Numbered from the stretch's first letter, positions 1 to 9,745 are shown. The stretch: DNA of 64,000 bases from Thorsellia anophelis DSM 18579 (GCF_900111395.1 NZ_FOHV01000012.1:1-64000); one strand, 5' to 3'. The notes: a model not told the origin generated them from the sequence alone. Made by a program: numbers and translations.

Positions 1-671
1 GTGAAGGTAAGCACGCCCAAAATATTTTGAGCACATTTAAGGGCACACTTGTGGTCGATGATTACTCAGGATATAAAGCCTTGTTTGATAAATATGAATC
101 GATTATTGAAGCAGGTTGCTTTACCCATGTCCGCCGTAAGTTTGCTGAAATAGTTAAAGTCGCACCGCATCCATTTGCTCAATATTTCATTAATGAAAGT
201 GCTAAACTTTATCAGATTGAGGATAAATTAAAACTCCTAACACCTGAAGACAGAAAACGGGGACGAAAGAAATTTGCTAAACCCATCCTCAAAAAGTTAA
301 AAACATGGATAATGCACCACTTATCTAAAGCATTGCCCAATACAACTTTTGCTAGAGCATTAAAGCATGCCATTAATCGATGGAAATCTCTAGAAATTTA
401 TCTAAACGATGGCAATGTCCCTATCGATAATAACCATATTGAGAGAAACATCAGGCCTATCGCTTTAGGCAGAAAAAACTGGCTATTTGCGGGTTCACTT
501 GCTGCTGGACAACTGATGACTAATATCATGAGTTTACTTGCCACAGCAAGAGCCAATGGTATCGATCCAGAGCAATGGTTAAGAGAAACCTTAGCAGTGT
601 TGCCAACTTGGAAATACAAAGATATAGACAAACTCTTACCGATCAAATCAATTCAAAAAACTGAGAATTAA
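1..671 (+). CDS. IS66-family transposase (TnpC), C-terminal part
   Basis: Partial gene; the frame is open to the left window edge (the first in-frame residues read EGKHAQNIL), so the start lies outside. The product is the DDE transposase of IS66-type elements, which cuts and joins the element ends. Visible family features are the catalytic-domain stretch VVDDYSGY with HVRRKF downstream, and the C-terminal signature DNNHIERNIRPIALGRKNWLFAGS, which carries the last acidic catalytic residue (E in HIERNIR). About 220 residues of a protein usually near 500 are present and no frameshift is seen in them, so the copy may be intact. The next gene is unrelated, marking the chromosomal junction. Confidence 0.9.
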   Translation, partial: EGKHAQNILSTFKGTLVVDDYSGYKALFDKYESIIEAGCFTHVRRKFAEIVKVAPHPFAQYFINESAKLYQIEDKLKLLTPEDRKRGRKKFAKPILKKLKTWIMHHLSKALPNTTFARALKHAINRWKSLEIYLNDGNVPIDNNHIERNIRPIALGRKNWLFAGSLAAGQLMTNIMSLLATARANGIDPEQWLRETLAVLPTWKYKDIDKLLPIKSIQKTEN

Positions 672-745
672 AGAATCTCAGCCTCAATAATGCCTATTAT
701 ACTTGACGAAATCGAATAAACGACATGTGTTTGTCGGATGCTTAC
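1..745 (+). mobile_element. IS66-family insertion sequence, right end
   Basis: The transposase end is followed by about 75 non-coding bases closing with GGATGCTTAC at 736-745. Read inward this is GTAAGC..., the terminal sequence type found at IS66-family ends. A small inverted repeat (CGACA at 721-725, TGTCG at 732-736) lies just inside. The left end and TSD are outside the window, so the boundary at 745 is an inference from the terminal motif. Confidence 0.6.
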
Positions 746-1178
746 GTCGATTTAACTAATAAAGCATAATATTTTGCACAATTGCAACAGCATCATAAGT
801 AGAAAGTAAGATATACCAAATGAAAGTCAATAGAATAATCGTTGGTATTACTTAACGCGAAGTTCGACTTTTATTACAACTGAATTAGGTGGTTAATTCT
901 AGACCAATATTAAGTTGGATGAGTCTAAAATCACTCTCAGGATCTTAATTTTAAAAAAGCTAGGCATCGCGTTACCTATATATCAATATTATTATGCTAT
1001 AAGAAATCTAGATTATCTGATATTCTAATTTTAACGGATGTGAATTGTCTATTGTACTGTTATTAAATGGATAGAGTTACTATACGACATTTGCAAACGT
1101 AATTACTATTACCATTATTTAGCACTGAATTTAATGAAAATAATTCATAAATTCACTTATAACAAATGGAATAAAGGC
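746..1178. other. Intergenic region after the IS, no gene recognised
   Basis: AT-rich sequence between the inferred IS end and the alkyltransferase-like gene. I see no credible coding frame, tRNA or strong hairpin. If the IS makes the usual 8-bp duplication, GTCGATTT at 746-753 would be one copy, but the other side is not visible. Confidence 0.5.
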
Positions 1179-1544
1179 ATGGCTAAAACATTTGATAATG
1201 AGTATAAAAATATTGTATTGCAAATAATTAGCTCAATACCACAAGGTAAAGTAGCAAGTTATGGAGAAATTGCTAAATTAGCAGGAAAACCAAATGGCGC
1301 TAGACAAATTGGGTTTATTCTTAAAAATCTACCTAAAAACACAACCCTACCTTGGTATCGTGTAGTCAATAGCCATGGAAGGATCTCATTAACAGGTGAA
1401 AATTATACACGTCAATACACTTATCTAATAAATGAAGGTGTTATTTTTAAAAAATGTCACATGACTACAAAATATCAAAATCATTTTTTGTTAATTGGAC
1501 TGGCTCATAAATTCACTCCGAAGACTCATCCCCTACTTAGGTAA
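1179..1544 (+). CDS. Alkyltransferase-like (ATL/YbaZ-type) DNA-binding protein
   Basis: About 121 residues with the C-terminal DNA-binding fold of O6-alkylguanine-DNA alkyltransferase: GKVASYGEIAKLAG, then ARQIGFILKNLP, then PWYRVVNSHGRISL. In true alkyltransferases the PWYR position is PCHR with the acceptor cysteine; here that Cys is Trp, so the protein should recognise alkylated guanine and recruit other repair rather than repair it directly, as known for E. coli YbaZ. The ATG at 1179 is preferred over the upstream in-frame ATG at 1134 because homology begins just after it and AAAGG precedes it. The last ~30 residues do not resemble the usual family C-terminus. Confidence 0.8.
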   Translation: MAKTFDNEYKNIVLQIISSIPQGKVASYGEIAKLAGKPNGARQIGFILKNLPKNTTLPWYRVVNSHGRISLTGENYTRQYTYLINEGVIFKKCHMTTKYQNHFLLIGLAHKFTPKTHPLLR

Positions 1545-1620
1545 TGACCCTAGTATAATTTTAGTATGTGAATTGTCGAACAGGAAATTTTCGCTAGAGG
1601 AGCATTATTTTCTCATTTCA

Positions 1621-1650
1621 AATAAAAAACCCAAGGATTAGCTTGGGTTT
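1621..1650 (-). terminator. Rho-independent terminator of rpmE
   Basis: Inverted repeat AAACCCAAG / CTTGGGTTT (1627-1635 and 1642-1650) with a 6-nt loop. On the minus strand it is followed by TTTATT, and it lies 50 bases after the rpmE stop. Confidence 0.8.
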
Positions 1651-1700
1651 AATCATCTCACAAGCTACCATTCAGTAACTTGCCACTAGTATTGAAGTGT

Positions 1701-1916
1701 TTAGCCTTTCATACCAGGAATTGAAAAACGTTGTTTAAATTTATCTACACGTCCACCAGAAGCAACATCACGTTGTTTACCAGTATAAAATGGGTGGCAC
1801 TCGCCACAAACGTCTAGATTCAAATTACGTCCAACCGTAGAACGAATTTTAATTACATTACCACATGAACAGTTAGCAGTAATTTCTTCATATTTAGGGT
1901 GTATATCTTTTTTCAT
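1701..1916 (-). CDS. rpmE: 50S ribosomal protein L31, zinc-binding form
   Basis: 71 residues, the normal length for L31 type A. It sits at the interface of the ribosomal subunits. The four zinc ligands of the C+ form are present: Cys16 and Cys18 (CSCG) and Cys37 and Cys40 (CGEC). Conserved start [12 protein letters not shown] and central motif HPFYTGKQR are visible. Monocistronic: a good terminator follows, and xerC upstream on the same strand is about 290 bases away. The zinc-bound form is usually the one replaced by a Cys-free paralogue in zinc starvation; no paralogue is in this window. Confidence 0.97.
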   Translation of the reverse strand: MKKDIHPKYEEITANCSCGNVIKIRSTVGRNLNLDVCGECHPFYTGKQRDVASGGRVDKFKQRFSIPGMKG

Positions 1917-2209
1917 GGAAACCTCTTACGAGTCGTACCGCCAAACAATACGAGCAAACGCCCTACTGAATACCATACGCAATAATTAAATTTATACTTA
2001 CCTTAGTTCGAGCAATGATGCTATGAAAATAAAAGCAAGCAACTAGTTATAACAGTGCATAATACACGATCATACACTGTGCTATTACAGTGCTAGAATA
2101 GGTTTTATAAAAATATCATCCATGATACTCAACCTAAACTAGCACTTTGTAATATACGCGGCGCATTATACGCATTTTATTTGATTTTGCTATGCTTCTA
2201 TGATTTTTT

Positions 2210-3154
2210 TTACGTTTTTTGCGGATCTTTTTTTGCCCTTGGATGCGCACTATCATATACTGCAGCAAGGTGACTAAAATTGAGGTGCGTATAAACCTGG
2301 GTTGTCGATAAATTAGCATGGCCTAATAATTCTTGAACAGCTCTTAAATCTTGGCTAGATTCTAACATATGAGTTGCAAATGAGTGACGTAATCTATGTG
2401 GATGAACATGTGACCTGAGCCCTTGGATTTGTGCAAAATTAGCTAACCTCTTTTGTAGAGTCCTTGCGTTAATTTTATTACCAGTCGTACCTATAAATAG
2501 CAGATCATCCCCCTTAATTGGAGAGCCTATCCATTTTTTACGGACATCTAACCATTGATTTATTGATTTTAACGCGTAAGAACCAAATGGAACAATTCTT
2601 TCTTTATCTCCCTTACCGATTATTCTTAAGCGCATTTCGTCCATATCCAAATCTAGGTATCTTATTTCTAAAACCTCACTTAACCTTAAACCTGAACTAT
2701 AGAGTAATTCGTAAATAGCCAAATCACGGAATTCTTTTTCATCAAATGATGAGCTTTTAAGCAATTGCTGCATATCATCAGTATTGATATCTTTTGGTAA
2801 TCTTTTGGGTGTTTTTGGCGCTTTTATTGCTGAAGCTGGATTAACTAATAGTTTGTTAGACTCCACTAGCCAAGCTAAAAATGTTCGAATAATCGTTAAC
2901 CTTGAAGCGATAGTACTGCTGCTGATATTATTTTTTTTACTCAGCGACATATACTGCTTGATATGGTTACTCGTTAAATCATGCCAATTAAGCACCTCAT
3001 TTTCAACCAGAAACAAACTAAACAGAGTTAATTGATATTCATATGTACGTATCGTATTTAAACTCGCTTTTTTTGACTCTGCTAAAGAAGCATAGTAAGC
3101 ACTGAGCTCAGCTGTTAACAATGCAGTAGAATTATTTGTCACATTTAGAACCAT
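2210..3154 (-). CDS. xerC: Site-specific tyrosine recombinase XerC
   Basis: 314 residues. With XerD it resolves chromosome dimers at dif in the terminus region. N-terminal SAM-like core-binding domain at about 10-100 and C-terminal catalytic domain from about 120. Catalytic residues are in place: Arg157 (SGLRLSE), Lys181 (GKGDKER), His253/Arg256 (HPHRLRHSFATH), His279 (LLGHANLSTTQ) and nucleophile Tyr288 (VYTHL). It follows the DUF484 gene with a 4-base gap, the same pairing as in E. coli (yigA-xerC), so the two are probably co-transcribed. The C-terminus is slightly basic (RAKKDPQKT). Confidence 0.96.
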   Translation of the reverse strand: MVLNVTNNSTALLTAELSAYYASLAESKKASLNTIRTYEYQLTLFSLFLVENEVLNWHDLTSNHIKQYMSLSKKNNISSSTIASRLTIIRTFLAWLVESNKLLVNPASAIKAPKTPKRLPKDINTDDMQQLLKSSSFDEKEFRDLAIYELLYSSGLRLSEVLEIRYLDLDMDEMRLRIIGKGDKERIVPFGSYALKSINQWLDVRKKWIGSPIKGDDLLFIGTTGNKINARTLQKRLANFAQIQGLRSHVHPHRLRHSFATHMLESSQDLRAVQELLGHANLSTTQVYTHLNFSHLAAVYDSAHPRAKKDPQKT

Positions 3155-3158
3155 TATG

Positions 3159-3962
3159 TCATTTGATACAGGTTGATTTTAACTCTATCCATTGGCGTAA
3201 TAATCTCGGAATAATCTGGCTAATTTGGGTCAACAAATCTGTATTCATGTTTGATTGATAGTGGTGGGGATTTGGACTAACAAACATAATTATACCACTT
3301 GGAGATTGATGAGTACTTTTGTTAGATATGTTATTATCACTTGTCAACCCATCTGAATGCGATAAACAATTTTGGTCGTCTTTTTCTAAATTGTCAAGTA
3401 AAGAGAGTGCAATTGAACCTACCAAGGTTTTATCAGTCAAAATAATATTTAATTCTGTAGGGTTTAATTGCCCTAAAAAATGATTTGAGTGACTAAATCG
3501 TTTTATTCTTATACTTTCAAAAGTATTTCTATCTATTCCTAATTGTACCTGTTCAAATGGCGGCTCCGTATGCCAATTATCATCAAATAATCTTACAACA
3601 ACATGCGACAATCCTAATTTGCGAGCCCATGATGTTAATCTTCTAAAGAAATTATCTAAAGAAGATGCATTTGTTAAAGAAAGCACTAATGTCAGAAGTT
3701 GGTTAAAAAGAAACTCATTAGTTGTTGCTCTTTCAAATAAAGCTGTGATCTCTTCTTCAAGCTGGAGTATTCTCTCTCTTTGCCGTTTCATTTGCCATTC
3801 AACCAAAGAGACCGTGCCATGAATTGCATGGGGTACTGAAATAGAATCAATCGCCTTTGCATTTCTTATAAAAAAGTTTGGCTGATCAAGCAAATAATTC
3901 AATACTAATTCATCATCAAGTTTAAGTGTTTTAGGTTGATATCTAGATTTTTTTTTACTCAT
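3159..3962 (-). CDS. DUF484 family protein (YigA-like)
   Basis: 267 residues. Recognised from the N-terminal pattern LDDELVLNYLLDQPNFFIRN, then a helical, probably coiled-coil stretch rich in Arg/Glu (QMKRQRERILQLEEEI, about 55-75), then a GAF-like alpha/beta domain. Function in the family is not established; it is repeatedly found between dapF and xerC. Here dapF is absent and yigL lies upstream instead. Compared with E. coli YigA there is a low-complexity Ser/Asn/His stretch at roughly 200-220, probably a loop. Confidence 0.85.
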   Translation of the reverse strand: MSKKKSRYQPKTLKLDDELVLNYLLDQPNFFIRNAKAIDSISVPHAIHGTVSLVEWQMKRQRERILQLEEEITALFERATTNEFLFNQLLTLVLSLTNASSLDNFFRRLTSWARKLGLSHVVVRLFDDNWHTEPPFEQVQLGIDRNTFESIRIKRFSHSNHFLGQLNPTELNIILTDKTLVGSIALSLLDNLEKDDQNCLSHSDGLTSDNNISNKSTHQSPSGIIMFVSPNPHHYQSNMNTDLLTQISQIIPRLLRQWIELKSTCIK

Positions 3963-4071
3963 TGAGGAACTATCCTTACAACGCAGGTAAAGACCTGTTT
4001 ATAAATTAAGTATTGCTTATTAAGGTAAGCTATTTACCTACCTGAATAAGCTGAGATTTATAGAAAAATGC

Positions 4072-4869
4072 TTAATCGAAGTATTCAATAATTTTTTGAA
4101 TAACAGCGTCCTCAGAATTACTCCCGATAATTTCAAGATGAGGTAATTTAGCAATCAATCTTGGATCAGCATTTTTCATGATATGTCCTTTACCAACAAC
4201 AGATAACATCTCGACATCATTCATTCCATCGCCAAATGCGATACAATCTGCCAAAGTATATCCTTTTAGTGCTAAGACTTCTTTTAAAGCTGCACCTTTA
4301 GAAACACCATTTGCCATTAATTCAAAACAATTTAAAGATGAATGCGCCATACTTAGCATCCCTTTAAAACGCGATTCAATAATAACTTCAACCGGCCTGA
4401 GTGATTTAGGATCTTGTGCCGTATAAAAAATCTTGAATATATCCTTTTTATCTACTTTTTCATCTGCATAAATCTCATAACTAAATTTAGAGTCTTTAAA
4501 AAAATCTTCCTCTTCATAGATATCTCTATCAACATACCACTTATCGCCAGTATATACATGCGTATAAATATCATCATACCCCTTCGCTACAGATAAAAGC
4601 TCGTCAATAAGAGATTCATCTATATTGTGCGCAGCAATTAACTCACCAGCTTTATTATGTACTCTAGCCCCATTTGAAGTAATCATAAAGGCATCAAAAC
4701 CAAGTCCTTCTCTTATACTATTAACATCTACATGATGCCTACCCGTTGCAAAAATAAACTTAATGTCTTTCGCTACCATACGCTGTAAAGTTTGTCTTGC
4801 AAATGGTGTAAGTGTATGTTCATTAGATAAAAGCGTTCCATCTAGATCGGATGCGATAACTGAATACAT
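4072..4869 (-). CDS. yigL: Cof-type HAD phosphatase YigL
   Basis: 265 residues, matching the ~266 of E. coli YigL, a pyridoxal-phosphate and sugar-phosphate phosphatase of the cytosolic HAD IIB class. Motif I is ASDLDGTLLS (nucleophile Asp8, acid/base Asp10), motif II ATGR, and motif III/IV FGDGMNDVEML with the preceding Lys in SKGAAL. The intervening cap domain spans about 85-185. It lies next to pldB in the same order and strand as in E. coli (pldB-yigL), with a 57-base gap, so co-transcription is likely. Substrate specificity cannot be read from sequence. Confidence 0.88.
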   Translation of the reverse strand: MYSVIASDLDGTLLSNEHTLTPFARQTLQRMVAKDIKFIFATGRHHVDVNSIREGLGFDAFMITSNGARVHNKAGELIAAHNIDESLIDELLSVAKGYDDIYTHVYTGDKWYVDRDIYEEEDFFKDSKFSYEIYADEKVDKKDIFKIFYTAQDPKSLRPVEVIIESRFKGMLSMAHSSLNCFELMANGVSKGAALKEVLALKGYTLADCIAFGDGMNDVEMLSVVGKGHIMKNADPRLIAKLPHLEIIGSNSEDAVIQKIIEYFD

Positions 4870-4926
4870 AATTTTCCTTAATTCACTAATTTTTCCAGAA
4901 ATTTAAACTTAATATCAGGGTTATGA

Positions 4927-5910
4927 TCAATCTATTTTAAAAAAATTAAAAATATGATCGAGCACAAACACCCTAATATCATCTGATTCCATCAATAATT
5001 CATGACGGGCATTTTCCACTAAAATAAACTTAGGCTTAATAGCACATTTTGCAACGAAGGCTTGCTGCGATTCATTACATACTAAAAGTTCATGTTCAGC
5101 TTGTAATACTAAACTTGGCATTTGCCATTTATCAGCTTGTGCCTGTAGTGCAAGTGTTGCAGCTTTTGATTCTTTAACCCAATGATAAGTCGGCCCTCCC
5201 ATTTTAAGTGAGGGAATTTGATTAAGTAAGCTTAAGTTAGCTTCATAACGCACTTTGCTGTGAGTTAAACGATTTAGCGCAAATGGTAAAGCTCGCCATC
5301 TACCTGTGCCTAATGCATAATAGTCTCTTATCACAGGATACCGTTCAGCTACATTCAAAATAGTATTTGCCACACCGTCTGGTAGTGGAATATTAATACC
5401 GAACATAGGGGCACAAAATGCGGCACGTTTAAACATATTAGGCATCTTTAATATGCTATGGGCTAAAATTCCGCCTCCCATCGAATGAGCTATGGCATAC
5501 ACGTAATTATAGCCATTTGGAAAAATAATATTTTGATAAAATTCAATTAAGTCATCCACATAGTGTCCAAACTGTTCTACATGGCCTCGCTCAGAGTCTT
5601 CATGAATTCTATCTGAAAGTCCTTGACCTATATGATCTAAACAATAAACATCGTAACCTTCATGGAAAATGTCATAGATAAGCTCTTTGTATCTTAAATA
5701 ACTTTCAACTCGGCCAGTAACTAAAAAAATCGCTTTGTTATTACTTTTGTGCCTAATCCTAGCAAATGCAAGTCGATTACCTCTGCTATTATTAAAAGAA
5801 AGTTTTTCGACTTTTTCCCAAAAAGGATCTAATATTTCTTTTGAGAAAATCTCAAACTTTTCTTCTCTAGCGCTTTTATAATGTAGGTTATCTGATATTA
5901 TTTTGCTCAT
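4927..5910 (-). CDS. pldB: Lysophospholipase L2 (alpha/beta hydrolase)
   Basis: 327 residues. Hydrolyses lysophospholipids at the inner membrane. The alpha/beta-hydrolase nucleophile elbow is AHSMGGG with Ser143; the loop LDHIGQGLSDR is the usual oxyanion-side motif; the catalytic His is near 303 (ENARHELLMES). No signal peptide is seen, as in E. coli PldB. The recQ-rhtC-pldB-yigL order of E. coli is retained, with rhtB missing. Confidence 0.9.
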   Translation of the reverse strand: MSKIISDNLHYKSAREEKFEIFSKEILDPFWEKVEKLSFNNSRGNRLAFARIRHKSNNKAIFLVTGRVESYLRYKELIYDIFHEGYDVYCLDHIGQGLSDRIHEDSERGHVEQFGHYVDDLIEFYQNIIFPNGYNYVYAIAHSMGGGILAHSILKMPNMFKRAAFCAPMFGINIPLPDGVANTILNVAERYPVIRDYYALGTGRWRALPFALNRLTHSKVRYEANLSLLNQIPSLKMGGPTYHWVKESKAATLALQAQADKWQMPSLVLQAEHELLVCNESQQAFVAKCAIKPKFILVENARHELLMESDDIRVFVLDHIFNFFKID

Positions 5911-5985
5911 CGCTTACAACTCTTCGCATAAATTAAACGTCTCTCATTTGAATATGGTCACTCAATCATATTAGTATAGACCATA

Positions 5986-6774
5986 TTAGGGTGTTAAAAT
6001 AGACGAAAATGAGGTTAAATTTAACGACACGATTAAGTGAGAACCAAACCCTGCAAAAAAAAGACCAGCTAAGCCATCAATCCAAACACTTTGCTTTTTA
6101 TAAAAACGTTGCATTACAGGCAAACCAAATAATAAAGCAACTAATGTAAACCAAAAAAAAGTTTCAATTACGATTAAGAATAATAACTCCCATTTTAATA
6201 AAGCATTAACTCTATTCCCTCCATCTAAAAAAGGAGAAAAAACACTTCCAAAATAGATGATTACTTTTGGATTAGATAAGTTAGTCATCAGCCCATAAAT
6301 AAAAGTATTTCCTTTAATTTCAAGCTTTGGTATATCATCTTGCTCATCGTTAGTACTTGCATATTGTGATGGTATGTTTTCTTCTTCAATGTTTGCAATT
6401 CCTAGCCTCTTATTTCTCCGCTGTTTTTTTGCTCTACGCTCTTCTAATCTAGCGAGTCGAATTTTTTCTATACGACTAACACGAATATGACGAATAGGAA
6501 TCTTTAAAAGTATATATCCAAGCCATAAAAGATACATCCCACCAAGTAATTGGATAACTCTAGGTAACCAGCTAAATTGTTTAAATACAATATCCATCCC
6601 AATTAAGGTCAAGCTTGCCCATACCCCTACACCGAAAACTATCCCAAGCACACCTTTCATCGCATCGAATCTAGAGCGACTTGCAGCTGTTTGTGATACA
6701 AAAAGAAAATCTGGTCCAGGTGTCATTAATGCAACAAAGTGAACAAGCGCAATCGTAAACAACAATTCAGTCAT
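5986..6774 (-). CDS. rhtC: LysE-family threonine/amino-acid exporter RhtC with enlarged loop
   Basis: 262 residues against about 206 for E. coli RhtC. The N-terminus (VHFVALMTPGPDFLFVSQTA) and the C-terminal half (TNLSNPKVIIYFGSVFS) fit RhtC better than RhtB. Six membrane segments are expected. The extra length is in the loop at roughly 92-155: a strongly basic stretch (about 101-123, EERRAKKQRRNKR) followed by an acidic one (130-148). It follows pagP with a 16-base gap and precedes pldB by 75 bases. Export of threonine/homoserine is family knowledge; the role of the charged insert is unknown. Confidence 0.88.
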   Translation of the reverse strand: MTELLFTIALVHFVALMTPGPDFLFVSQTAASRSRFDAMKGVLGIVFGVGVWASLTLIGMDIVFKQFSWLPRVIQLLGGMYLLWLGYILLKIPIRHIRVSRIEKIRLARLEERRAKKQRRNKRLGIANIEEENIPSQYASTNDEQDDIPKLEIKGNTFIYGLMTNLSNPKVIIYFGSVFSPFLDGGNRVNALLKWELLFLIVIETFFWFTLVALLFGLPVMQRFYKKQSVWIDGLAGLFFAGFGSHLIVSLNLTSFSSILTP

Positions 6775-6790
6775 ATTTTTCCTCTATTGA

Positions 6791-7438
6791 CTATTGTCCC
6801 GTAGGAATTTGAAATCTTAACCAAGCAAAAAAAACGTTACCATTACCATAAGTGCCAGGTATGTATGTGCCTTGAAAAGAAACTTGTTTATAATTAATTG
6901 AGGCAAGAGGTAATGCAACTGGGATAGGTGCATAGTACCAATTATCTCTTGCTGTAACCCCTAGAGTATATCCAACCCCTACTCTCCAGTTATGGTCTTG
7001 TGTTAGAGAAAACCGTTTTTCATAACCGTAACCTGCAATTGGTTCTATCTTTGAAAAAGAATCTTTAAAAGCCATAGCATACAGAGATTGCCAAGAATTT
7101 TCATCTTCACGTTCAAAGCCAAAGCCTAATCCATATGGGCGCTCATTATACCTATCAGTATCAGCTTTATCATATAAATAACGATTATGCCATGTTATGG
7201 CAGGTACATATAATGTTGCATACATAGGCTTACGCCAAATAAGATCAGAATGATCGCCAATTTGGTTAAAAAAAGATTGTGCAGATTTTGTAATTGCAGC
7301 ATCTAATTGAACTGGAAGCCAAAATCCCATTAAACTTAAAAATATCAGCGTAAATTTAACAGGTATTTGTTTTTTTTTAAATTTAAAATCCCTTAAATAA
7401 TTTTTACATCCCAGGTTAAGTTTAAAAAATGTATTCAT
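6791..7438 (-). CDS. pagP: Lipid A palmitoyltransferase PagP
   Basis: 215 residues. Outer-membrane 8-strand beta-barrel enzyme that moves palmitate from phospholipid to lipid A. The catalytic trio of the family is visible: His84 (TWHNR), Asp126 and Ser127 (AFKDSF). Also seen are [30 protein letters not shown] and the barrel-closing end [19 protein letters not shown]. The N-terminus has a long basic n-region before a hydrophobic core (about 28-45), so either the signal peptide is unusually long or a later start is used. In E. coli this spot (next to recQ) holds pldA; here pagP sits between recQ and rhtC. Confidence 0.93.
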   Translation of the reverse strand: MNTFFKLNLGCKNYLRDFKFKKKQIPVKFTLIFLSLMGFWLPVQLDAAITKSAQSFFNQIGDHSDLIWRKPMYATLYVPAITWHNRYLYDKADTDRYNERPYGLGFGFEREDENSWQSLYAMAFKDSFSKIEPIAGYGYEKRFSLTQDHNWRVGVGYTLGVTARDNWYYAPIPVALPLASINYKQVSFQGTYIPGTYGNGNVFFAWLRFQIPTGQ

Positions 7439-7576
7439 CTTTAAATCCTTTTATGTTTATTCATATCTCATCCTTGAAACATGAATTGTTAAAATATTAA
7501 TTATTATTTTTAATCACACTCCAATATATCCATTAAGATTATCCGCATCATAAAATATTAAAACCTTAATATTTTT

Positions 7577-9520
7577 CTATCTACTTAGATGTTTTTTTAT
7601 TTGACTAATAAGCAAATCGCCATAAAGTGAAAGCTTTGAATCACCAATACCACTAATCTGTCTTAATTCATTTAACGTTGTCGGCATGATATGTGATATT
7701 TCAATAAGTGTTTTGTCATTAAGAATCATATATGGTGCACAACCTTGTTCATCAGCAATTTTTTTACGCATATGTTTTAATTTAGCAAACAACGCCTTAT
7801 CATACGAAACAGACCGGTCATCATATTGATTTTGAGATGCATCCTTTTTATTAAATTTGGTTTTGCTGTTTATAGTTTCAATTGCTAATCTAGGTTTAGC
7901 TAAAAACAACTGTTGCTCTGCCCTTAAAATTGGTCTCGATGCTTCTGTTAGCTGCATAGCAAAACTTGAAAATGGATTCTGAACAATGTACCCCTGATGG
8001 ATAAGTTGTCTCATAACCGAAAGCCAATGTTCATCAGATTCTGTTTTACCGATTCCAAAAACAGTCAATTTATCATGGCCTCTTTCTCTATTTCTGCTAG
8101 TAGCTTCTCCTCGTAATATTTCAGAGATATAATTTAAACCAAATCTTTGACCTGTCTTATAAATTGCCGATAGCACTTTTTGCGCATCAACTAACCCATC
8201 ATACTTTTTAGGTGGAGAGAGACAAATATCACAATTACCACAGGGCTCTTGTCTATTTTCTCCAAAATAATTGAGCAATACGACTCTTCGACAAGTTAAA
8301 CTTTCTGCAAACGCAGCCATTGCATTTAACTTATGTTTTTCTATAGGTTTAATGTCATCAGGTTTTTCTTCAACTACTTGCCTTAGCCAAACAATATCTC
8401 TTGGCTCATAAAACAAAATTGCTTCTGCATTGACACCATCTCTTCCTGCTCTGCCCGTTTCTTGGTAATAGGATTCAATATTACGAGGTATATCGTAATG
8501 AACAACAAATCTAACATTAGATTTATTGATCCCCATACCAAAAGCAACTGTAGCCACAACAACTTGTAAATCATCCCGTTGAAAAGCCTCTTGTACAGCA
8601 AATCGTTTTTCTAACTCTAAGCCGGCATGATAAAAATCCGCACTGATTCCCTTTTCAGATAATTTACCTGCTATTTCTTCTGTTTTTTTACGACTACCAC
8701 AATAGACGATCCCATGCTTTCCTTGCTGTTGCTTGATTAATCTAATTAATTGATCTATTGGTTTATTTTTATCTACAACCACATATCGAATATTAGGTCT
8801 ATCAAAACTACTAATAGAAACAAGTGGATTTTGTAACGCAAGTTTAGTAATAATATCGTTACGAGTCACTTCATCGGCAGTTGCGGTCAATCCCATAATT
8901 GGGATCGTGCCGAGCCATGCTTTTAATTGTCCTATTAACCGATATTCAGGTCTAAAATCATGCCCCCATTGAGAAATACAATGCGCTTCATCAACAGCAA
9001 CGAATGAAATAGGCATTTGTTTTAGCCAAGATAGAAAAAAATCAGACATAAGTCTTTCTGGTGATACATATAAAAGTTTTATTCTTCCCTGCTTACACTC
9101 TTGCATGACATTAAATTGTTCTTCTTTTGTCATCGCTGAATTATAACAAGCTGCCTTAACACCATTTATGCGTAGTTGATCAACTTGATCTTTCATCAAA
9201 GAAATTAAAGGGGAAACAATTAGTGCAAATCCATCAAGCATTAAAGCAGGGATCTGATAGCAAAGCGATTTGCCACCACCAGTAGGCATAATGACCAGAC
9301 TATCTTGTTTAGTGATAACGTTTTTAATAATTTCAAATTGGCCTGTTCTAAATTCATTGTAGCCAAATATGCTTGTTAAGATTGATATTGCATGTTTTTT
9401 AATTTCTGAATCAATTTCATTTTCGAGAGTGGTTGGACGATTGACAGCTTGTAAATTTTGCACGTTTAAAACTCTATTATGTGTAATGAGTACGATTAGG
9501 TTACTACAGAATCTGTGCAT
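7577..9520 (-). CDS. recQ: ATP-dependent 3'-5' DNA helicase RecQ
   Basis: About 647 residues (E. coli 609). Recombination and fork-repair helicase. Motifs in order: MPTGGGKSLCYQ (Walker A), SPLISLMKDQV, VDEAHCISQWGHDFRPEY (DEAH box and aromatic-rich loop), TATAD, the RQC zinc site CRRVVLLNYFGE...CGNCDICL, and an HRDC domain in the last ~80 residues. The first ~35 residues precede family homology (FGYNEFRTGQ). The ATG at 9520 has AAGG far upstream; a GTG at 9463 would give a length nearer the norm, so the start is uncertain. Divergent from flk. Confidence 0.95.
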   Translation of the reverse strand: MHRFCSNLIVLITHNRVLNVQNLQAVNRPTTLENEIDSEIKKHAISILTSIFGYNEFRTGQFEIIKNVITKQDSLVIMPTGGGKSLCYQIPALMLDGFALIVSPLISLMKDQVDQLRINGVKAACYNSAMTKEEQFNVMQECKQGRIKLLYVSPERLMSDFFLSWLKQMPISFVAVDEAHCISQWGHDFRPEYRLIGQLKAWLGTIPIMGLTATADEVTRNDIITKLALQNPLVSISSFDRPNIRYVVVDKNKPIDQLIRLIKQQQGKHGIVYCGSRKKTEEIAGKLSEKGISADFYHAGLELEKRFAVQEAFQRDDLQVVVATVAFGMGINKSNVRFVVHYDIPRNIESYYQETGRAGRDGVNAEAILFYEPRDIVWLRQVVEEKPDDIKPIEKHKLNAMAAFAESLTCRRVVLLNYFGENRQEPCGNCDICLSPPKKYDGLVDAQKVLSAIYKTGQRFGLNYISEILRGEATSRNRERGHDKLTVFGIGKTESDEHWLSVMRQLIHQGYIVQNPFSSFAMQLTEASRPILRAEQQLFLAKPRLAIETINSKTKFNKKDASQNQYDDRSVSYDKALFAKLKHMRKKIADEQGCAPYMILNDKTLIEISHIMPTTLNELRQISGIGDSKLSLYGDLLISQIKKHLSR

Positions 9521-9745
9521 ATTAACAAATTTTCACCTTCTTTAAAATTAAATTGATCTATAAGTAATCTTTTAAGTAGGAATCAGTTCCTAAATATGAC
9601 ACAATTTACTGCTATCAATCATTAACACACTATCGCGCCTTTAATTTAACTACTCAAAGTAAAGTTAAAGTAAGCTTAGCCGATTATTTGTTAAAGCGGT
9701 CAAAAAAAATATTAATTATTGTTTCAATTATAAAAAGGAAATCAC

